From: Vitellaria paradoxa
Lineage: Eukaryota > Streptophyta > Magnoliopsida > Ericales > Sapotaceae
NCBI GenBank assembly: GCA_019916065.1
Contig: CM034238.1
Span: 23,985,246 to 24,049,245 of the forward strand
Length of the DNA: 64,000 nucleotides
Reading direction: 5' to 3'
This document shows, piece by piece, positions 33,556 through 46,000 of this stretch. Position 1 is the first letter of the stretch. Each line of letters starts with the position of its first letter. The position numbers were made by a program, and so were the translations under genes. The notes below the pieces were generated by a model that did no database searches, was not told where the DNA came from, and saw only the letters and a program-made list of their open reading frames with translations.

Positions 33556-35712
33556 TAAAAATAATGTGAAATAGTGAAAGTTCTCATGTATACTCCCGTG
33601 ATAAATAGATTTTAAAAAGTAATATTTTTTAAAAATTAATATAAAATTTAATATGTATTGGCAAAGGGAAACACCAATTACTATTATCATTTTATATAAT
33701 AATGTTATAAATAAGTACATAAAAAATAACTCCATTGTTGAAACAAATTTGAATTTGTACTTTGCAATTAACCTCTATATTTTCTCATATTTTCATTCTG
33801 GTGTGCTACTCACATCTTGAAAAGAATATATTTAAAAATAAAAAATTTACATATGGCTAAAAAATTATTTTATTTGAAAAAAAAGAAATTAGTAAAATCG
33901 AATACGTAAATTTTCTTATTTTAAATTATTTTTATAATTTTAAATCCGAATAATTGAAAAAATTTATTTTTCAATAAAAAGAGTTTAGATAAGATCAAAC
34001 TCTAGCATATCAGATTTTTGAGGTCTATTTTGGGAGGCTACTACTCTAGCTTATTTTTAGCTATTAGTTAAGAAATTATATTTATTTTTTACATTTGTTC
34101 ATTTGATAAATTTGTCCTTCATTATATATTAATAAACATACAAAAAATTTTACTTATACAACGCCTAATTATGCTTGAGCGTTGAGAAGATTATTTCAAC
34201 CCAAAAGAAATAAGTTAATATTTTTAAAAGTTTCTAAACGAACATAAGCTATTGGCTTAAAAGGGCAAAACTTAAGTTTCTTTTGAGGGTTAGAAGGAAT
34301 TGCAGTACTAACTTTGAAAACTGAATTGGGTTGGTTTAATGTGTAACAGTCACACATGTTGGAGAATTTTAAAACTTCATTTTCTTAAAACTCCCTAAAA
34401 TTAAGAGAGTGTTTGGAGTCCCGTAAATTTTGATAAAACTTAATAAAATTTTAATTTTTTATTACGTTTTTTTAACTTTTTCCTATCAAATTTTAGGTAC
34501 GCTTCACTTTCACACTAAATTTTATCATTATTTTTTTCGATTTTTTTTCCTTGTTCCAACTGCATTCTATATCACCTACTTCTAATTTTATCTCCCCCAC
34601 AAATAGGTGAGCCTGCCAGTTATGATTAAAGTATTTTGATTCATTTTTTCTAGAATTATTCCCACAAAATGATAAAATTGCAATTAATTCAATTAATTTA
34701 AATAAATAAAAATAGATAAATTCGTAAATTAAATTTATCTTAAATCCATATATATTTACAACTCTAATTGTCGAAGGCATTTGAGAATTTCATTTACTTG
34801 TAATTTATTTACCACGCAAATATCTAGATTCACTCCTAATTTGTCACTTATATATACAGATAAATAATGTGTATATATTTTTAGAACAAATTATATTCAC
34901 TATTGTTAAAGTTTAATGAAAATACATAAAGTATTATTATAATTTTTGAAATGGCACTTACCATCCCGTTTTTAGATTATATTTTAATTTTTTTCTTAAT
35001 TTGGCTAAAAATGTTGTCTGGTTACCTTGATTGATGATTAGGGAAAGTTTAGATATGTGTTATTTAATATTTTTGAGTTATTTCGATCAGCCAATCAATT
35101 TTCTAAATTTTAGGGTATTTGATCATAATTTAACCCTCGCAGATAGCATGAGATGTACAATGAGATTTGACCAAATTATGTAATTGAGTACACAAATCTT
35201 TGATTAGACTTATTTGAGAAACTTAGAATGATGGATATGTCTAAATCATCTTTCAGATATTCTGACATTGGTAAATTGCTCAATAGTTCTCTCAAAAACT
35301 TTGAATGATAGATATATCTGAATCATCTTTGAAGTATCTTAATGTTGGTAGAATGCTCGGCACAACTTTAATAGTGATATCTCTAATTTTTTATGATCAA
35401 ATGATTAAGAGTTCCTATCTAGGACTTTTGAGTATTAAATTATCTTTGAAATGTCATAATATTGGTAAGATTGCTCGATAAACTTTAATAGTGATATATT
35501 AGATTTTTTATGGTCAAATGGTTATGATTAAATGGTGAAGAGTTCTTATTTAGGACCTTTTGAGTTCATCGGTACATTAATTCTCCTAACAAATGTTAGG
35601 AGAATTTGTAATAAAATTTAAAAAACAAGTGTAATTTAAGAAATTACAAGTATAATTTGTGTATTATTATCAAACTCTAATAATAGTAAATATATTTTAC
35701 TCATTTTTTTAA
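33556..35712. other. AT-rich intergenic DNA with a diverged tandem repeat
   Basis: No gene is seen. Between about 35215 and 35575 a unit of roughly 110-140 bp recurs two to three times with much divergence; shared words are AATCATCTTTGAAGTAT, TTGGTA, ACTTTAATAGTGATAT and TTTTTTATGxTCAAATG. Confidence 0.45.
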
Positions 35713-36073
35713 GGAATAATGTATAAATAAGTTTTCGAACTTATGCTCAATGTATAAATGCAATTGTATAGTTCAATTTATAATAATTCTATTCTTGAAC
35801 TAAAAAATAACATATAAATAAGCACCAAAATTGATACATAATGTACAAATATACATTTATAATTCAATTTGTAACAATTTCAACCTTGAACTAAATAATA
35901 ATGAATAAATAAGCCCTAAACTTACACCAAAAGAATAAATACTCCTCTATAGTTCAATTTATAACAATTTCATCATTAAACCAAAGAATAATGCATAAAT
36001 AAGCTCTCAAATGTATACCCAATGTACAAATATAAAAATATACATCTATAGTTCAATTTGTAACAATTTTATC
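35713..36073 (+). repeat. Minisatellite, ~100-bp unit, about four copies
   Basis: Each unit contains ATAAATAAG, an AATGTANAAAT segment and TATAGTTCAATTTRTAACAA. The copies are diverged but strictly in phase. About two further units lie in inverted orientation at 36730-36895, on the far side of a MITE. The unit is too long and uneven for a CRISPR array and encodes no protein. Confidence 0.75.
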
Positions 36074-36389
36074 TTGTTTAAAAACTCAAACAACATGTTA
36101 ATATAGGTTAAATTTTTAGTGTGTCAACTTGATACATGAGCAGTGGAGGAAAATTATCTGCTAGTGCTTGACACCTTTTACTCTCTAGTAGTTGAACCAT
36201 TATTAATGAATATTTGATAATTTTGTTGGGTTGAATTTATTTGAGTTAATGGTAGAGTTTTTTATTACATTGCCACAAATTTGAGGGGGAGGGTCATTAT
36301 TTGGCTGGGTGATTTTTTTTTGTCAAATGGATCTCATACCTTATTTGTATTGTTTTACCCTTGGGGGTGTATTTATACATTAGAAATAA

Positions 36390-36716
36390 GGCATCGTTTG
36401 ACAAATTAATTTTCAACAAAAAATTTATTAAATTTTACTTCTTAAATGTTTGGCAAAATACTAAATTTTGTAATTTTTTATTTAGTTACAGTAATTTGCT
36501 TAATTCAAAAGTTAAAAAAAGTTGCTCAAAATTATCAAAAATTGCCAAAAACTACTAAAAATCACCAAAGTTGTCAAAAATTTTACTATACATTCAAAAT
36601 TTATTTTAAATTATTAAAAATTACTACTTACTTCATCGAATGCGCCAAAAATGCAGCAAACAACTTTTGACAAAAAAAATCAAAAGTTGCTAAAATTTAA
36701 ATTTCGAAATGGTACC
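36390..36716. mobile_element. Tourist-like MITE (TAA target site)
   Basis: Flanked by TAA on both sides (36387-36389 and 36717-36719). Ends are GGCATCGTTTGACAAATT and GAAATGGTACC. The interior, repeated AAAAATTACTA/GTTGCxxAAA words, is the inverted form of the family at 10093 and 50891. Confidence 0.65.
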
Positions 36717-36729
36717 TAAGTTTGGAAAT

Positions 36730-36895
36730 TTTTATATCCATTATTCTTTAGGTTTAGGATACAAATGTTACAAATTGAACTATAAGAATATATATTTGTG
36801 CAGTAGGTATAAATTCAGAGGTTTATTTGGGTATTATTTTTAATTTAAGGATTGAATTTTTACAAATTGAACTATAAACGTATCTTTGTACTTTA
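36730..36895 (-). repeat. Inverted units of the ~100-bp minisatellite
   Basis: Two units read on the minus strand with the key word TTGTAACATTTG/AGTTCAATTTGTAA. Together with 35713-36073 they form an inverted-repeat arrangement around the MITE. Confidence 0.65.
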
Positions 36896-36896
36896 A

Positions 36897-37227
36897 GAGA
36901 GTGTTTGGAAGACAAAAAATTAATAAAAATATAATGCATCAATTACTTTTTGACATTTTTACGATAAACTCAAATTATTTGATAGGATTTATTCAAAAAT
37001 AATTAAATGACCCGTTCGAACGAGTTTTGTATATTGCGTCAGACTTTTGAGTTAATAAGATTTGTTTGAACGGTTTTGATTAGAAAATTGTCAAAAAAAT
37101 TGACAAAAATTAATAAAAGTTGATAAAAATTTATAAAATTTATAATTTTAAAATAAATGTACAGAAAACAAAAATGATCAAAATTTGATAAATTTTTTTT
37201 ATAAAATTTAGGCTTCCAAACACACTG
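36897..37227. mobile_element. Tourist-like MITE upstream of ARF1
   Basis: TAA flanks both sides (36894-36896 and 37228-37230). Ends GAGAGTGTTTGGAAGACAAA and GGCTTCCAAACACACTG are inverted. Interior AT-rich, non-coding. It ends about 0.6 kb before the first identifiable ARF1 leader exon. Confidence 0.7.
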
Positions 37228-37439
37228 TAACTATAAATGTGAAGGCTAATTTATCAATTATTTTAATTTTTTTATTTAAACGAAAATATGCAATGGAATG
37301 GGACAAACCGTTGAGTAGAACTGCTCAACTTGAAATTCAAGCCTTGAATTCAATGCAATTATATGCAAGCAGTAACAAGGACAATTCTGTACATTCATTC
37401 GAATCTCAAATCTATTACAAATAGATTAGTAAATTTTTT

Positions 37440-37786
37440 ATTTATCCGGTGTTTGGTTATGGTTTTTCCTTTTCCGCGTGGACACGGGATGGGGAACTTG
37501 TAGGGATATCGGGGCGCGCTGTTGGTCGCTGTTACGCTCTGAGGGACGTGTCGTTCCCGAATACTCTTAGTCTCGGGATAATTAAAAAAGAAAAAAGAAA
37601 AAAACCACTAGAAAAGAAGTCGCTCAAGTCTATCTTCATTGACAGCCCCTCTACCGAGTCCACTCTAGAGAGAGAAAGACACAGAACCTAGAGAGAGAAA
37701 CGGACAAGCTGAGCTAAGCTGAGCTCCTCCTCGGGCATACACGGAGAGAGAGAAATTATGGAGAAGGTCACTATGTATTTATTTAA

Positions 37787-37822
<36 letters not shown>
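37440..37822 (+). promoter_or_regulatory. ARF1 promoter / leader region
   Basis: This is the least AT-rich non-coding stretch near the gene, followed by GA-rich sequence (37660-37755) and a TA microsatellite (about 37793-37822). An ACGTGTC (ABRE/G-box-like) word lies at 37546-37552, and TGTCGG, a strong auxin-response element, at 37835-37840 just downstream. Single short motifs can occur by chance. No clear TATA box or start site can be fixed. Confidence 0.45.
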
Positions 37823-37825
<3 letters not shown>

Positions 37826-38922
37826 CGGTGGTCCTGTCGGCTTCGACCAGGCAAAGACCACCGATCTGTCTTCTCTGATTCTCTCATCTTTGCTCTCTTG
37901 GAAACCCTAATTGCTGCCGCCGATCTGGCTTTTTTGAGCAGTAGTTGGAGCTACCGGTTGCGGCGGAAATGGCTGATTCTTATGATGTTTCAATCACGAA
38001 CCAAATCTGTAGAACCTATGAGGTAAGTGCTTGTTTCATTTTGGATTGATTCTGTGTCTGTTTCGCTTTGATTGGTCCGAATCCGGATGTCGTATTGTTT
38101 ATGCATGCAAGGACGGACGTTTATGTTCGAAGTTTATTTCGTCCTGGTGATTCTGTACTGGAATTGAATTTCTATGCTCTGTGCTGATCTTAAAAACTTT
38201 TAGTTTTATACTGTAGTCTTCGATCTCGTGTCCCTTGGGCATTTATTTATTGATTATTTGTATGCTTATCCTTCTCTCTGTTTTTCATATTATATCTCTT
38301 TGAAGTCTCCGCTTTTCTCTGTATCGATTTTACCCTATATATTTTCAACGGACATATCTTCATGCATAGATACATACACATATATATAGATGGATCGATG
38401 GATGTATGTATCAAGTGAGGATTGTGATCATGCCGACTCTTACCTTTTTCAAAAGCTATAAAATTTTTGTTTTTGTTCCGGGAAATGATAACAAGCATGT
38501 GATATTTTAACTTTGCAGGGAATTCTTTTTCCCGAATTTTAAGCCTAAAGAAGGTTGAGCATATAGTTTGGCGCGTGAAAGTTCATGCTTTTTGGGTGAT
38601 CTGCGTGTTTCGCATTGGCTTGAAGGTCCCAGAACAGCCAAACTTTTTTGCCGTATTTTTGCTGTATTTATGGCGAGAAAGTAGGGAGTAACTGACATTA
38701 TCCAAGCAATTGTGGGCTTTAATTCACCACCAACGAAGTCATTCACTGCATCTATTTATTTACCAATTATATAAATATCTCTGGAGATTATACAAACACG
38801 TATTGATTGCTGGTCAGTTTTAATCGTTGGGTTGTATCTGTCTCCTTCAACACAACAACAGCCTGCTGTGCGGAAGCACCTTTCATTATAAACTCAGGAT
38901 CTTGTGGTTTCGTGGCCTTTAA
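37823..38922 (+). promoter_or_regulatory. ARF1 spliced 5' leader
   Basis: A leader exon ends at 38022 (AACCTATGAG then GTAAGT). An intron runs 38023-38518, ending TTTGCAG. The next exon starts at 38519 and runs into the first coding exon. The 5' boundary of the first exon is not defined. Besides the main uORF, the second exon has two minimal ones, ATG to TGA (MLFG) near 38586 and ATG to TAG (MARK) near 38668, so scanning ribosomes meet several upstream starts before the ARF1 ATG. Confidence 0.6.
37969..38542 (+). promoter_or_regulatory. Intron-spanning uORF of ARF1, 25 codons
   Basis: The ATG at 37969 sits in a strong context (GGAAATGG: A at -3, G at +4). Translation runs through the leader intron (38023-38518 removed, joined in frame after 18 codons) and stops at 38540-38542. 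The product reads MADSYDVSITNQICRTYE then GILFPEF. Such uORFs usually lower translation of the main frame and several plant ARF mRNAs are controlled this way; for this gene the effect is inferred. Confidence 0.6.
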
Positions 38923-41900
38923 ATGGCACATATTGCTGGGAATCATTTTTCTGGAGGGCCTCGCTCAGGTACAAGATTATTATTTGTTTAATTTCAATTT
39001 TATTATATGCTTTTGTGAGTGATGTTTCCTGACAGCGTTAATCAGTGCTTGGAATGGGTGGAATATTTAATATTCCGGCATTGACGTGATTTATTGCCTA
39101 CTGTTGGTATCCAGTTCACTTTACTTCCAATTAGTACTTAGACCAAGGAATTGTGTAGTAAAATTTCTTGTTTGGAAATTGTTGTTAATTTCCTTATGTT
39201 CAGACTGTGCAGCTACCTAGAACCCATACTTTAATGTATTTGCACTCAATAACAAAGAAATTTATAAAGTATGACTTGCAAGCCATATTGAAAATAGGAT
39301 CCTATTCTTAGTTAAAACCCAAGATTTTCTAAATTATGGTTTTTCAAAATTGCGCCAAAATTTGTTGGCAGAAAATAATAATAACTGATTATTGTCTATC
39401 TGCATGTGTTGGAGTGTCATGATGCTGATTGAATCACTACTAACTGGTCCCTGATTTTGGTGTTATGTGAGGTCACATGCTACTTTATCATACTGTCTTT
39501 CCCTTTGTCACATGCTTGATTTTTAAAATTCATAATATTTGTTGGACGTAACTTGACAGTGCCTTCTGTTGATGTCTGCCTGACCCATAGTTTTCAGGCT
39601 TAATAACTAGATCATCCCTTGAAGTCTGATTCCATATCACTTTATGCCCTCAACTAACATTGGTTCTTACATGAGTAGTAGTGATTTTTAACAAAATTTA
39701 TTCAAATAATGTGGACGCGAGGCAAAAGAGAAAAACATTGGGGAGTAAATCCTTTTACGTAAACTTCTGTTAACAAAAAATCGTGGTAAAATTTTAATTG
39801 ACAAAAATATCTTAAGAGGTTCACTGAAATTATGGAACTTAAATGTCCTTAAAAGTTTTATATGAGTGCTATTTTATTTAATAAATTTATAGAAAATCTT
39901 CTTTGGTATGAAACTTTTTTTTTGGGCCTCTTGTTTGTATTAGTTGATTAAATTATGTTAAAATCACAAATATTAGCGTGAGTAATTATTGTGATGTTAC
40001 AATTTGACACTTTTTTAGTTTGAGGGGTATAGTGATAATAAGTCATTTGGGGGGGGGGTGATTTAGTGAGCCTAATTTTCAGATAGCAATACACTGCCGC
40101 TTACTACTATCATAAAGAATTTTACATGCATCCCCTTGAGCCTGTTTTAAATTTCTTGTTTTCTTCTGCCCTAATCTATTTCTGTCCTTTTTTTTTTATA
40201 AGTTTGTTCTCCTCTTTTCTTTTAATTTACCTGCGTTAACATTTTTGTTGTAGGGCCCACAAGTGATGCTTTATACAAGGAACTGTGGCATGCCTGTGCT
40301 GGACCCCTTGTTACAGTTCCACGTGAAGGAGAGCGAGTTTATTATTTTCCACAAGGACACATGGAACAGGTTTGGTGAATTCTTTATAGCTGCAAAATAA
40401 ATACGAGGTTGTCATTTTCTTGTATTTGTGAATTTATTTTACACAGGGGAGTTAAAGAATCCTCATAGGTGGTTATGTTAAATCCTCATAGGTTGTTATA
40501 CTGACTAAAAGAGAATTGATCTTTGCTGCTCAGTACATCTTTCCTTTTGTCCCGTTTGTCTTTGTTTGGTTGGCTGGTTTGCTTTTAGTCCTCCATCACC
40601 CCCACCCGATGTCAACTGGCCACATTAATTCACATGATCCTTTTTTCTGGACATTTTTTTTTGTTGTTTTTACCGTTGATTGGATGTATGTTGATCTTTC
40701 AAATACATGTACATACATACTACCACACGCATATGTATCACGCACATGTATCATATCTGCAAATGCGCGTGTATACGCATACGTGAATACATGCCTGGGC
40801 AGACATTGTTAATATTTTAATAGCTTTTGCTGCTTACTAAACACTCTAAGAATGTCAGGAATCCATTGGCATGCAATCTATTCTCCTGTCGATAATATCT
40901 CCATATTTTCAGAAAAGTGGTCTCATCTTTAATTTTTCTTCTTACAGCTTGAAGCATCAACCCAACAAGGATTAGATCAGCAACTCCCTTCATTCAATCT
41001 ACCAGCTAAAATACTTTGCAAAGTAGTGAATGTTCATCTGCGGGTATGCTTTATCATGATCAAGTGCTTTTAAGAAATAGATTTCTTTTTTACATTTCCT
41101 TGTGCATACTGGAATTTAGTTGCCATCAATGTGGGTTGTAGGCTGAACAAGAAACGGCTGAAGTGTATGCCCAGATAACTCTTCTACCCGAAGCAGATGT
41201 GAGTTCTTTCCTTTAATCACTTTTGTAGCTGGAAGTATTAGTTTGATATTTTTTCAGTCAGTGCTTTATTGCCCAACACAAAGTGCCCTAACACAAAGTG
41301 CCCATTATGCACCAAGTCTTAACTTTTCTTTCCCTCCTCAATTTTTTTTAATGATTTCTTTTATTTCCTTATGTGGATTAGCAAAGTGAGGTCACCAGCC
41401 CGGATCCTCCTCTTCCTGAACCTCAAAAGTGCAATGTCCATTCGTTTTGCAAGACACTTACTGCTTCTGACACAAGCACCCATGGAGGATTTTCCGTTCT
41501 TCGGAGGCATGCAGATGATTGCTTGCCTCCACTGGTAAGCTCTAAAAATGTTTAATCTACCTTATCATGTAATTTATACATTGACTGTCCCAAGAATATG
41601 GTACTGGTACATATTCTTTTTGTGTTAGATTTTCTGGTCTGGTCCTGACTTCCAGTTTCCTTTCCAGGACATGTCCCAACAGCCACCCTGGCAGGAACTG
41701 GTTGCTACTGATCTTCACGGAAATGAATGGCACTTTCGTCACATTTTCCGAGGTTAGCAGTTCAATCAGCCATTATGAATAGCTCAACATCAAACAATAC
41801 TTAAAAAGATTGGGAAAAATAAAATAAAATAAAGAATGAGAACCAAAAGACTCTTGGTTAATTCGTGCAAAATAAAAAGTTGTTAGTTTCTATTACAACT

Positions 41901-43037
41901 ACAAAGTGTGCGTTTTCGGCTATGAGTGTTGTTAAAACAAGTTTTCGAAAAGGTATAAGACAATTTATTGATTTCCTTGAAAATGCCTTGCTTATATTTC
42001 ATGAAGAAAAATTGTGGAGAAATTCACTACAAATTAATCATGAATGGATTTCGTGACATAAAAAGTCATCAAGTGTCACTTTAATTGGTAAATCATTAGA
42101 TATGCATATGAAGCTAATGTTTTGTGGATATTGAATAGCTTATTTTTTGTGATGCATAATATTCATTATGTTTTATTAATTTATTTTTCTTTATTAAGTA
42201 TAATTTATAGTGTTGTTAATAATTTGAACCCATAGAAGAGCTGACACACCCACCCCCCCCCCCCGGGGGGCGAAAAAAAAAAAGAAAATAAAAACAAAAG
42301 CTAGGAAATCCCGGGTTAGTCCCTGTTTTCAATCATGACTAGGTGGTGATTGTATGTGTAATCTATGTCATTCAGTGATTGAAGCTTAAATATCTGCATC
42401 TTGCTTAACTTTTATTTATTTTGGAACTAAGTGTCTAGTGCTGATACCTTATTTGTTTAGTTTTTAATCATGTGATACATGGGAATAATGTTGGATCATG
42501 GGTGTTTTGAGTTTGTGATGGAGCTATTGAACCCTTTAAACAGGTGACCCATTTTTTACGGTGTTGATTTTGGAGAATGCAGGTTATTCATGCCTTTTGT
42601 TTTGGGGATCTGTTTTCGTTTGGTAATTAGGAATATATTAGAAGGCATCAAATGGGGCACAACCCAGTGCACTAAAAGCACAGGGATTCGACTGTGTGTT
42701 GCACTCTTATTAGGGATTCAGGGGAGCTTGGGGGCTTGCCTTATATTGTACCAGAAGGCACATAATGTTGGATGTCTAATCTAGCTCAATAGGGGTATTT
42801 CTGGACTTGTTCTCTTCCTCAGAGTATGGCTTCTTCTATTGCTTAGCTTAGTCGGAGATGTTTAGTCAGGCTACATATTACTAGTTAATTTTTGTTGTTT
42901 TGGGATGTTGCTGATGATTGAATAATCTTTTTGGGTTGTCCTGGCAACTTGAATAAGTATCTCCTTGTTGATTTATTTTCTGTATCTGGCCTTCTTTCTT
43001 TCTTTACAATATATATATATATATATATATATAAATG

Positions 43038-43068
<31 letters not shown>

Positions 43069-46000
43069 GGGGTGAGGGGGGTGGTATTTGGGGATAAAAA
43101 TGGGAATTCATGATGTCATCATGATAGCTCCAATTTGTGGCATGTCACCAAATATATGCTGATCAAAATTTTCAGGATGTTGGCAGTATTCTGAGAAAAA
43201 TCTGTCTTTTGCAGGGCAACCCAGGCGGCACTTGCTCACAACTGGCTGGAGTGTATTTGTTAGTGCTAAGAAATTGGTTGCTGGTGATGCTTTTATTTTT
43301 CTGAGGCAAGTTTTGTAGTTCAAGTATGTTGGATAAGTTCTGTAATTTCAATAATCAAAATTATTTTTTAACTTAATTTTCTGCCAGGGGTGAAAATGGC
43401 GAGCTGAGAGTTGGAGTAAGGAGGCTCATGAGACAACAAAACAATATGCCATCTTCTGTTATATCCAGTCACAGCATGCACCTTGGGGTTCTTGCCACCG
43501 CATCTCATGCTATATCCACTGGAACCCTGTTTTCTGTCTTCTACAAACCAAGGTTCTCTTTTGACTTATTTGCATGGAACTTTCATTTCATCTTGTTGCT
43601 ATTCTTGTGTTCTGGTTGACTTTTAGTGTCATCAGCACTCTTGGCAAAATTGTAGTATCAATTTTTATATGTGGGCAGGGAGGTATACTTTTGAAAAGAT
43701 TTATCTCATGGTACTAGTTTATATTCAAGTCCGAGGATTAGTTTTGGGATTGTTTTGGTTCTTTATGTTGACAGTGTTCTTGTACTATCATGGATTGCTT
43801 AGAGCTTTCTAATAAATTAATTTTTGAGAATCAAAAATGTTAATTTTATCAGTTTTTATTGATATTTAGATTTTACAATTACATATCTTAAAATTTGGAA
43901 ATTGTGCTGAATAATTTTGTTTAATTTATATAATACTTGCACTGAGTAATGACAGTAGTTTATCGCCTGAAGGTCTTATAATGTTCTAATTGATGTTTCT
44001 TTTACCTTGCTTTCACACACACGGCCTGTGTGACATATGGCTTTAATTACATGGACAATCAAAGCAAGTCCTTCACTTACTTTTCCTTTGCTCCGTTATT
44101 GGTCAAAAAATTGTTTCTATTGAATATATTATTGGCAGAACAAGTCAGTCCGAGTTTATTGTAAGTATCAACAAGTATCTTGAAGCCCGAAGCCACAAGC
44201 TTTCTGTTGGGATGAGGTTCAGGATGAGATTTGAGGGTGAGGAGGTTCCGGAAAGAAGGTACTTTGTGTAGCTGGCCTATTTGTTAGAATTAGGCGCAAA
44301 TAAACATTTTATTAATTGGATGTTTAACCTTTTTATGCAGGTTCAGTGGAACAATTGTTGGGGTTGGAGAAAGTACATCATCTAGATGGCCTAATTCTGA
44401 ATGGAGATACTTGAAGGTAAATATGTTTTTATTTTTATTTTTTATTTTTTTTATTGATTTATTTTTTTTTTCTAGCTTCACCTTTGGCTTTGAATTAGTG
44501 TCCAAGAATTGAGTAGTCATATGGATGCCCCATGGGTAAAAACATACCATCCGTGCGTGTACGGTGGCTGACGTTTCTGATTTTTTGAATGATTTTTGAA
44601 TGTTTAAGATAAGGGGCATTGTTTGCTAATTGTTGCTAAAGAATCAAATGGCTTCGCTCCATAGGATATCTAGAGCCTTGAGAGAGGGTTTAGAAAGGGG
44701 CTTCGTGGAAGGTGAGGTCAAGTCATATTTTTGGATATACCATTGTTAAAAAACTCACCTGGCACCACTTTGACCCCTATATGGCCAAGGGGTCCATTTC
44801 ATTTGATAAATAACATGATAAAAAAGTTAAAATAATGGTACAGATATGTCCTTGCCAAGCAATGGGTTAAGTAACATGGACCATGCTATATTCACATCAT
44901 GTTTGCAAGCAATACTCATTGAGCACTCCTTGCAGGTGTCGAAACACTTGTGTGTGTCCGATTATTTTGTACTTCTTCTCTATGGACTACACATTTTTCA
45001 TACACACAGAGGATACCTGTTTCTATTATTTAGACACGCATCAAAATTTATTTTTTTATTTTTTTTTCAAATAAAATTTGGGTCGATTACCTCTATTTGC
45101 CCTTAACATTTGTATAATTACACTTAACACCTGCAACATTTAAAAATTGCGGTTGCCTTCTTTATTTTGAAATGTTGTTAACATTGACCATCTTCTAATA
45201 AAATTAATCATTAAAACTTAACATAAATGTCAAACTAATTAAAATTTTAGGTATTTTTCTTAATTTACTTCTCCCTCTCTTGCATTTCGTCAAATTTTTT
45301 TACAAAAATTTTCGGAAACTGTTTTTACTTTTTACTTATTTTTGGGGATTGTTGTAATAAACTTTGATGAAATTATGAGAGAAGAAGGGATAAAATAGGA
45401 AAAGCATCTAAAATTCTAGTTGTTTTAACTTTTTTTGTTAAGTTTTAAAGGTTGATTTTATCAAAAGGGGGTCAATCTTGACAACGTTTCAAAATAAGGG
45501 AGATGAGTGTAACTTTTAAATGTTGTGGATGCTAAGTGTAGTTACCCAAATGTTAAGGGGAGAGATGTAATTTACCCATAAAATTTTAGTGTGGCTCTAT
45601 GTTGACCTTTTATTTCCTCCTCTCAAGGGGCATTTAGAGCGACAAAAAGTGAGATAATTTGTAGGTTTGTAATTCGTACAGAGAAATAAAAAGTGAATAA
45701 TTTTGGAGATTTTTAAAATTTTTCAGCGTTTTTCAGTGCGCCAAATGTACCCTTAGTGCGTCGCTTACTCATAAAGGGTGCATCATGAAATCATTGCCAA
45801 TTTTTTTTAACCTACCTTGTTGAAATACTTAGGCAAGCTTAGGTGTTGGACATAGTTCCTTGCCTCCATGCAAAGATTGACATGGAGAATCTGAATCCTT
45901 TGTTCTGAGGTACTAAATGGTGTGATATATCATCGTAGCTGGATGCTGATCTTGGAAAATCAATATTTAGGATAGGTACCTGCTTCATTGATTATTGTTA

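Noticed and set aside
35713..36073. CRISPR-like periodic repeats
   Set aside because: Units are ~100 bp and diverged throughout with no repeat/spacer alternation; a plant minisatellite fits better.
37449..37691. 80-codon frame in the ARF1 promoter
   Set aside because: No domain, no conserved start context; best explained as a chance frame in less AT-rich promoter DNA.
37823..38026. Open frame of 67 codons at the ARF1 leader
   Set aside because: It starts at the end of a TA tract, is in a different frame from both the uORF and ARF1, and has no known domain.
38507..38746. Minus-strand frame across the ARF1 leader exon
   Set aside because: Overlaps the spliced leader, no domain and no promoter; a chance frame.
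42640..42785. SINE-like phrase (GGCACAACCCAGTGCACT) in ARF1 intron 6
   Set aside because: Recalls plant SINE sequence, but A and B boxes, tail and target duplications could not be identified.
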